A stretch of 64,000 nucleotides of DNA from Berberis thunbergii. Its lineage: Eukaryota; Streptophyta; Magnoliopsida; Ranunculales; Berberidaceae. Positions 58,008 through 64,000 of this stretch are shown here, in pieces (within the stretch, counting starts at the first letter, position 1; the number at the start of each line of letters is the position of its first letter). The position numbers and the translations under genes are program-made. The DNA lies in NCBI GenBank assembly GCA_003290165.1, contig QNQO01002090.1:1-64000 (forward strand). The letters run 5' to 3'. The notes under the pieces are model-generated. The model was not told the DNA's origin, searched no databases, and worked only from the letters and a program-made list of their open reading frames with translations.

Positions 58008-60524
58008 TTAAACACGTTGAGAAGATTTGCCCTTCTTAGTCTTGCGACGTTTGCCCGGGAGGACCACTGGTTGGACTATATGCTGTTGTTCCTTATCCGA
58101 TAGAGACCCCAATGTTAAATCTGTAATAGCTTGAGGTTCCAATCCCATCTCCGAGTCTGACACCGCCTCGTCACTATCATCTGTTGGGCGAATCATGGTA
58201 TTAGTGGACTTTGAATGGTTCTTGCTTTGCAAAACACGATTCTCCTCAACCAGCTGGACGAAAACTTCATGCAAACTCCCATCCACCTCATTCCTAGCCA
58301 CCGAAGGCGTAGATACATTACCCGTTGCCATGGAACGAGCACGTTTGGCCATAATGTCTGTCAACTGTGTCATCACTGTCGGCTTCGCTAATTCCTTCCC
58401 AAACTCCGGAACTCCCCCGTCCCCTTGAACGTAAAGAGATTGTGGACCAGGACTGAGCGATGCGGGCGGAAGGGGGCTGACAGGCCGTGTGCATGCAGAG
58501 ATGGACTGCACAGAACCGACCTTGTTCAGGCTGGACGAACCTGGGTCATGATCATTCTGAAGCCGAGGAGAATCGAGGTGCGCGGCCTGACTGGGATCTG
58601 ATCCTGGAACTGAGCAGGAAATGTTCTGGAGTGAAGAGCAAGTGCTGTTCGGGAGCAAAACAGGTGCTGTGCGGGGGCAAAACAGGTGCTGTTCGGGAGC
58701 ATCGCAGCTGCTGTTCGGGAGCGGAGAGCTGGAGAGCGCAAGTGCTGGTGAACTGGGGAGCGCAAGTGCTGTGCGGGGGAAAATCAGTTGCTGTTCAGGA
58801 GCAGAATCGGTGCTGTTCGGGGCCAGAACAGGTGCTGATCGGGGGCAAAACAGGTGCTGTTCGGTAGCAGAACAAGTGCTGTTCGGGGGCAAAACAGGTG
58901 CTGTTCGGGGGCAATGCAGTTGCAGTTCGGAGGCAGAGCAAGTGCTGTTCGGGAGCGCAGAGCTAGTGAGAGCATGGCCTGAACCTGGAGCACTATCTGG
59001 TCCAAAGTGTGGGCTGGAATCCGTCACTGGAGATTTGCATAACTCTATGTTCGTCACCTTATTAAGACTTAAACTTGTGATGATTGCGGGATTAGGACCA
59101 GCATGAAGTGGACTTGGTTTGTTCACTGGGTTGATCTCATCGCCAGGACTGTTTGCAATGCCTGGGCTGCTGGCAACTTGAACGGGGTCATGAGCTAGCT
59201 GAGAATCAAAGCGTGGAACGTCTGGGTTCCCCAACTGCTTGAATGTAATGTCATCTTGCGTACTCTCCGCAACAAGAGCAGTGGATGCGACCTTAAATTG
59301 GCCACCCTTGGCCCCGGATTGTGAGTCTACCGAGGACTGATGTAGCTGAGCGGGGAGACCCATAACATTAGCAATCTCCGAGATATTGTACCCCGCCTCT
59401 AGTAGGCATTCTTCTGTAGTTTCTGTAACATTTTCACCACCAGCATGAAGCATTGGTTCACTCTCATCCCCAGCCATGTTCTCATTGAGCAAATCAAATT
59501 TATTTGACAACTTCATATTAACCGGAACCTTGGCCGCCGGCCTTGTCTCCCCAATATCCTCAACCAACTCTTCCCCCCTACTGTTCTTAGCGCCGCTCGG
59601 GCCGACCGTTGGTCGAGCAAGTTTATCCTGTTTGAGAATGGGTACATATTTCTGTTTAAAGGTTTGGTTCTCAACTGGCGGCCTAACCATCTTCTCTACT
59701 TTACCAGATTCGGGATCGCCCACCTTGGCCTTGAGACCCAATTTTTTCCTGCAAAAGGCCTCTTGATGTCCTATCAAAGAACAAAAATCGCAATATTTGA
59801 AACCTGGATAATCAATTTTCTGCCAGAAACCCCTGTTATTAGCCCTATCAATCCAAACTCTATTTGGTAATGGTTCAGCTACAGACATCTCCACACATAC
59901 ACGAGCAAAACCCGGCCGAGTGAGGCAACGGGTATGGTCATCCATCCGCAAATACCCACCAAAAGAATTGACAATAGCCTTTAAAATAGGGGGATGAAAT
60001 AAATGCAAAGGAAGGTTAGGTAACTCTACCCATAGGGGTACCGAGATTGGGTCCTCCTTCAAACTGAAACCATCATGCCAACGAAAAGCTTTAAAACGAA
60101 CTCCTCAAATCAAAAATGAGTCCCGCGACAGAACTTTCTTGGCTTCTACCTCCGATTGGAGTCGAACTATCACATGTCTTTGATTCAATAAATCCAATGA
60201 GAAGTCTCCCAAAATTCCCCAAGTCCTGTGAATTGAATCGCGAATATCTGTCAAAGTCGGGCGGTAACTAGAGAATTTGAGGACAATGACATGTTTTTCC
60301 ATGAAAGATTCCCCACGAACCCCATCTGATGCCGTGAGGCCAATAGCTGGAGCCCCCTCCTTACGGAATCGTGTTCCTTCAACCTGAGTTTCGACAATGT
60401 CATCCACCAAAATTTTCCCCAGAATCTGAGCGAAAGAAGGCTTTGAATTACCATCCGTGGTTCCCCCATGACCCGAACCAGTGGGTGTGGGACTGGCAGT
60501 TTGCGTGATCATCTCATCCAGCAA
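58008..60524 (-). pseudogene. LINE ORF1: DUF4283-type domain and zinc knuckle, one stop
   Basis: 838 codons if the internal TGA (60107-60105) is read through; the frame is the same on both sides. The N-terminal part has HVIVLKFSSYRPTLTDIRD, and continues after the stop as VRFKAFRWHDGF, SVPLWVELPNLPLHLF and LTRPGFARVCVEM, the DUF4283 fold that binds RNA in plant L1 ORF1. Then CDFCSLIGHQEAFC is a C-x2-C-x4-H-x4-C zinc knuckle. The second half is Ser/Pro/Thr-rich with a 22-residue repeat, and it ends in a basic tail GKRRKTKKGK. Replacing TGA by CGA would remove the stop, so a methyl-CpG transition is the likely cause (inference). Confidence 0.85.
58640..58965. repeat. 22-base minisatellite inside LINE ORF1
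   Basis: About 13 units such as GTGCTGTTCGGGGGCAAAAC (plus two bases), with one irregular stretch near 58720-58775. Because 22 is not a multiple of three, three units encode one 22-residue protein repeat (SAPEQHLFCPRTAPVL-type). GC-rich and open in several frames on both strands. Confidence 0.9.
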
Positions 60525-60900
60525 ATTGTGGAATCAAAAACAGGGGCTGGAAAGAAATAATCACTGTCGTAACAGATGCCAGATCGGAACAGGCCGTAGA
60601 TCGTAACAGGCCGTAGATCGGAACGGCGGCGTGAACAAAACCCAGGGTCGTAGCAGGCCGTAGATCGTAACAGATCGAAACGACACGAAACAGACACAGG
60701 TTCAGAGGATTGCAGAGGTCGATTTCGGCGTGAGAGCAATGCCCAAAACACCGATCCGATATCCAGAGTCGTCGCACTGTCTGAACCAACCGAAAGGTCG
60801 ATCTGTATCGGAGTGGAATCCCAAGCGGCAGGTCGGCAAGGAGCCGAAACGGCTAGGGTTTGCCCAATCCGAAAACAGAAATCAATGAATCAGATTGATT
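60525..60900 (-). promoter_or_regulatory. CpG-rich LINE 5' UTR with sub-repeats
   Basis: Contains AGATCGTAACAGGCCGT-type units three to four times between 60580 and 60690 and many CpGs, unlike the AT-rich surroundings. Internal promoters of L1 elements lie in this region; promoter activity here is inference. Confidence 0.5.
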
Positions 60901-61069
60901 CCTTAGATCAAGGAACGGCTGGGATTGAAAAAAATTGAAAAAAAATCAAAAATTCCCAAAATACCCTCCAGAATCGCCTCAGAGCAAAAAATCCTTCAAT
61001 TTCCCCAGCCACAAATATATTTATTTACTTGCATTTTTTTTCACATTTTTATATACTCTTGAAATTTTT

Positions 61070-61885
61070 ACATTTCCAACGTGAAATTTGACTCAGCCAC
61101 AATACTGGTTTTGAAGTGCATTCCAACTAAATACATGTCTGAAAGATTAGATGAAACGGAAATGATACACATGATCGATGAAAGATAATGTAACAACCTG
61201 GTCCACAAAGTACTGTTTTATTCGCTTTGGACCAAAGGTTCTCATGGTTTTAAAACGTGTATTACTTTATAGATACAAACTCGCACAATTCAAGTAAAAA
61301 GAAATAAAATTTTGCTTGCATGCATAATTCCAAATTTCCAAAAACTTCACCTTGTTTCAAAAGTCCAAAGATGATTCCTAGTCTCTGAAATGAATGCTAG
61401 GGAAATGCATCAATACCACATATAAGCCATCACTATAAGTGTATTTGACAATAACAATCGTGTTAAAATTGACAATTTTATACAGATCTTCAGCTGATGA
61501 AAAGGAAAAACCCAACTAGCTCAACCTAAGTTACTAGAAAATTTTCTTGCATGAGCAGAGTAGTATTTACAGTAAAATTGTCTTCCTTGAGTAGGGAGAC
61601 AGAGACTAGAACAATAGTTGAGTTACTATGATACAACAAATCAGACGAAAAAACATATATCATAGTTAATATGATACTCAACTATGATACAAAAAATCAC
61701 ACGAAAAAAACATGACTTAGCTAGCCGCAATAACTACAAGTCTACGACACTTCATGCTCGAGTATTATGCATCTAGCACATATATCCGCATAATCATATA
61801 AATAGTGTTAATATCTTTCAACTATTAGTAAGTGAACACGGAATAATGACCAAGAGAGTAACCTAAGTTTTTTTGTTTGTTTGTC
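61070..61885. repeat. P450 3' flank, copy 2, right part
   Basis: Matches about 48740-49555 and ends at the same TTTGTC, after which the sequence runs on as ATTGAGCC instead of the LINE T-run seen in copy 1. It overlaps the left part by about 80 bases of flank sequence. Confidence 0.88.
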
Positions 61886-62050
61886 ATTGAGCCTTGAGAA
61901 TGGCCAAAGTGTGCATTACCAAGAAAAAACCTATTTTCAGAACGAGTGATTGAAACCATAGTTAAGCCTCTGCTCCTCCCAATAAAAGAAAATATTAAAT
62001 TGAATTAAGGTTTTCTATAGAAGTAAACTCTTCTTTGGATATAATGAGTC

Positions 62051-63510
62051 GAAATATGAAATTTAAAGATTTTTTAAATTTTTCAAAGGCTATAATCCAC
62101 AATTTTGGATGTTACGTTCAATTTTCCTTTTTTGTTTGTTTTGCTCTTATTTTCCGTACTCATTTAACCTTTTCATTTTTCTTTATATAATTTTATAGAA
62201 AAATAATTCCATGGAAAGAATGACCCCAAACTAAATTTACCGATTTTGTAAAATTTTGAAAGGCTATGAATCACAATTTTAAAAGTTTATCATATTTTTT
62301 ATTTATTAAAATTTTTCTCTTATTCTACATTTCTAGAAATAAACACTTCCATCTAAAGAACGAGTTTAAAATTGAATTTAGCAATTTTTTAAATTATTCG
62401 AAAGCTATAACCACGATTTTGGATGTTTCTTTCGATTTTGCATTTTTTATTGGTTTTTCTCTTTCTCATTACCCATTTAACATTTTCATTATTCTTTACA
62501 TGTTTTTTTAATATTAAGAATCATTTTCTTGGAAAAATGAGCCAAAATTTTAATATAGCGTTTTTTGTAAAAGTTTGAAAGGCAAAATTCACGATTTTGG
62601 GTTTTTTCAAAAAAAAAAAAATTAGTCACTTTCGTTCTTATTCTCTGTACATGTTTTAACCATTTATTGTTCTTTCTATATTTCTATAGAAATAAGCTCT
62701 TCCATGGAAATAATAAGTTGAAATCTAAAGTAAAGATTTTGTAAAATTTCAAAGACTAATCCAGGATTTTGGATGTTTCATTTGATTTTTTTTTCTTTTT
62801 GTTGGTTTTGTTCTTATTTTTGTACCTATTTAACGATTTCATTTTTTTTTATAGAAATAACCACTTTCATTAAAAAAAAAAAAAAGACTAAATCGAAAAT
62901 TAGCAATTTATGTAATTTTCAAAGGCTTTTAATCAACAATTTTGGAGGTTTTGTTCGATTTTTATGTTTTTTTACCGTTTTGCTATGATTCTCCATTCCC
63001 TTTTTTTGGTAGAAATAAAACACTTCCCGGGAAAGAATGAGTCAAAATATGAAATTGGCGATTTTACAAAAAAATTAAATTCTATATAATCCACATTTTT
63101 TAGGTTTTATTTGATTTTTTGTTTTTTTGTTGTATTTGCACTTATTCTTCGTACATGTTTAACCTTTTTATTATTCTTTCTATATTTTCTGTAGAAATAA
63201 GTTGTTCCATGAAAATAACAAGTCGAAATATGAACTTAACGATTTTTTTAAATTTTTCAATAGTTATAATCCAGGATTTTAGATGATTCGTTCAATTTTT
63301 CCTTTTGTTGGTTTTGCTATTATTCTATATACTCATTTAATATTTTTATAGAAAAAAAATATCTACATTGAATGAATGAAACTAAAAAGTGAAATACAAT
63401 TTTACAAAAATTTTAAAGGATATATAATCCAAAATGTTTTAGGTTTTATTTGATTTTTCCTTTTTGTTGCTTTTGCTCTTGTTGTCCATACTCATTTCAA
63501 GTTTTCTTTA
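62051..63510. repeat. degenerate satellite-like tandem repeat, ~162-base unit, about nine copies
   Basis: Each unit runs: GAAATATGAAATT or variant, CGATTTTGTAAAATTTT, a CAAAGGCTATAATCCA-like step, ATTTTGGATGTTTCGTTC, a T-rich TTTTTGTTGGTTTTGCTCTT, GTACTCATTTAACC, then ATAGAAATAA and TTCCATGGAAAGAATGA. Units start near 62051, 62223, 62363, 62541, 62716, 62881, 63042, 63222 and 63380. The copies differ strongly from one another. Non-coding. Confidence 0.85.
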
Positions 63511-64000
63511 CTTTTAGGGTGTTTTTGAGTTTGACTAGTTTATACCCAATAGAGTTTGACCCTCATTTTTTACGGAACCATTAAGTCCACGTCAATGACT
63601 GATCAAAAAAATTTCAGACCATTTTGCCCTTACCATAGGTTAAACCACAGTTGAGTTTATTTTTCAAAAATTATATCAAACCCTAAAATTTTAATAGTGA
63701 AATTTCTCCAATCTCACACTCTCTTTCTCTCAAACGGCAGGTGGATTACAAGAAGCAGCGTAGAGGCTTAATTTTTTTGCATAGTTTATTCATTTCGTTG
63801 TGGTGTTTGATTTGCAATGTTTTATTTTATTCCTCACAAACTCAATCTCTCCTTGTAAACTCTCCTCTCACCATGAGATCTTCTTCGCAAACCTTTGTCA
63901 CACTCTGTAATCTCATCTCATCAAGGGAAAGAGAAATCTCCTCCCTACAATTCTTGCTACTCTCTCTAACTCCTCATCCCAAGGTGAACCACATCGTCTC
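63511..64000. other. end of window, unassigned
   Basis: Starts GTTTTTGAGTTTGACTAG; CT-rich tracts such as CTCACACTCTCTTTCTCTC occur near 63715 and again from 63840 on, reminiscent of a leader or promoter of a gene beyond the right edge. No coding frame is recognised. Confidence 0.3.

Larger units (their letters stand above)
53347..60990 (-). mobile_element. nearly full-length L1-type LINE
   Basis: Minus-strand element with a CpG-rich 5' UTR (about 60990-60525), ORF1 (60524-58008), ORF2 (58006-53825), a ~470-base 3' UTR and a poly-A tail (T-run near 53350). All domains of a plant L1 with RNase H are present in the right order. Lesions are few: one in-frame TGA in ORF1; one TAG and three single-base losses in ORF2. 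No convincing target duplication was found, so the 5' limit is approximate. Confidence 0.88.

Noticed and set aside
58487..59106. Long plus-strand frames over LINE ORF1 with repeated CCSGA/LFG text
   Set aside because: They come from the 22-base minisatellite, which is open in several frames; the minus strand carries the real ORF1 domains.
62051..63510. CRISPR-like regular repeat spacing
   Set aside because: Units are contiguous, diverged and AT-rich in plant nuclear DNA, with no repeat-spacer pattern.

Overview
This is nuclear DNA from a flowering plant, most likely a eudicot. It is AT-rich, its genes are split by GT-AG introns up to 8.2 kb long, and the spaces between and inside genes are full of LINEs, copia fragments, SINEs and small inverted-repeat (MITE-like) elements. 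I cannot name the species from the sequence alone.

Four protein genes lie on the plus strand, with one tRNA. (1) Positions 1-3480 hold the 3' part of a Mediator subunit 13 (MED13) gene, with two single-base frameshifts early and a badly decayed last exon. (2) 6359-6430 is tRNA-Gln(CTG). (3) 8638-19007 is a complete seven-exon cyclic nucleotide-gated channel gene of the CNGC5 type (730 residues) with a spliced 5' leader and a small upstream reading frame. (4) 27147-37932 is a serine-rich plant protein gene (five coding exons, family often labelled COP1-interacting-related); one base seems to be missing near 28447, and its 8.2 kb third intron carries a nearly whole RTE-type LINE. (5) 46675-48339 is an intact two-exon cytochrome P450 of the CYP706 type.

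The rest is repeat landscape. 19-26 kb: a copia fragment split by a 366-base element with an exact 10-base target duplication, a SINE with a 13-base duplication, and three diverged units of a tandem block, one broken by a TIR element filled with GGT-rich satellite. 40.7-43.9 kb: a minus-strand LTR element whose 3' LTR, flank and adjacent internal DNA are repeated in tandem. 44-45.4 kb: a minus-strand LINE relic.

The most interesting part is 48.4-63.5 kb. About 1.19 kb of sequence just 3' of the P450 is present twice, and a LINE fragment with an inverted 5' half (a twin-priming structure) sits exactly between the copies. This looks like a giant target-site duplication. The second copy was later split by a 7.6 kb, almost complete L1-type LINE on the minus strand (ORF1, ORF2 with endonuclease, reverse transcriptase and RNase H). 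Its ORF1 contains a 22-base minisatellite that encodes a 22-residue repeat. The window ends with about nine degenerate units of a roughly 162-base satellite-like repeat.

I saw no multi-gene defence or biosynthetic system. The novelty here is structural: retroelement insertion mechanics and gene decay or assembly error.
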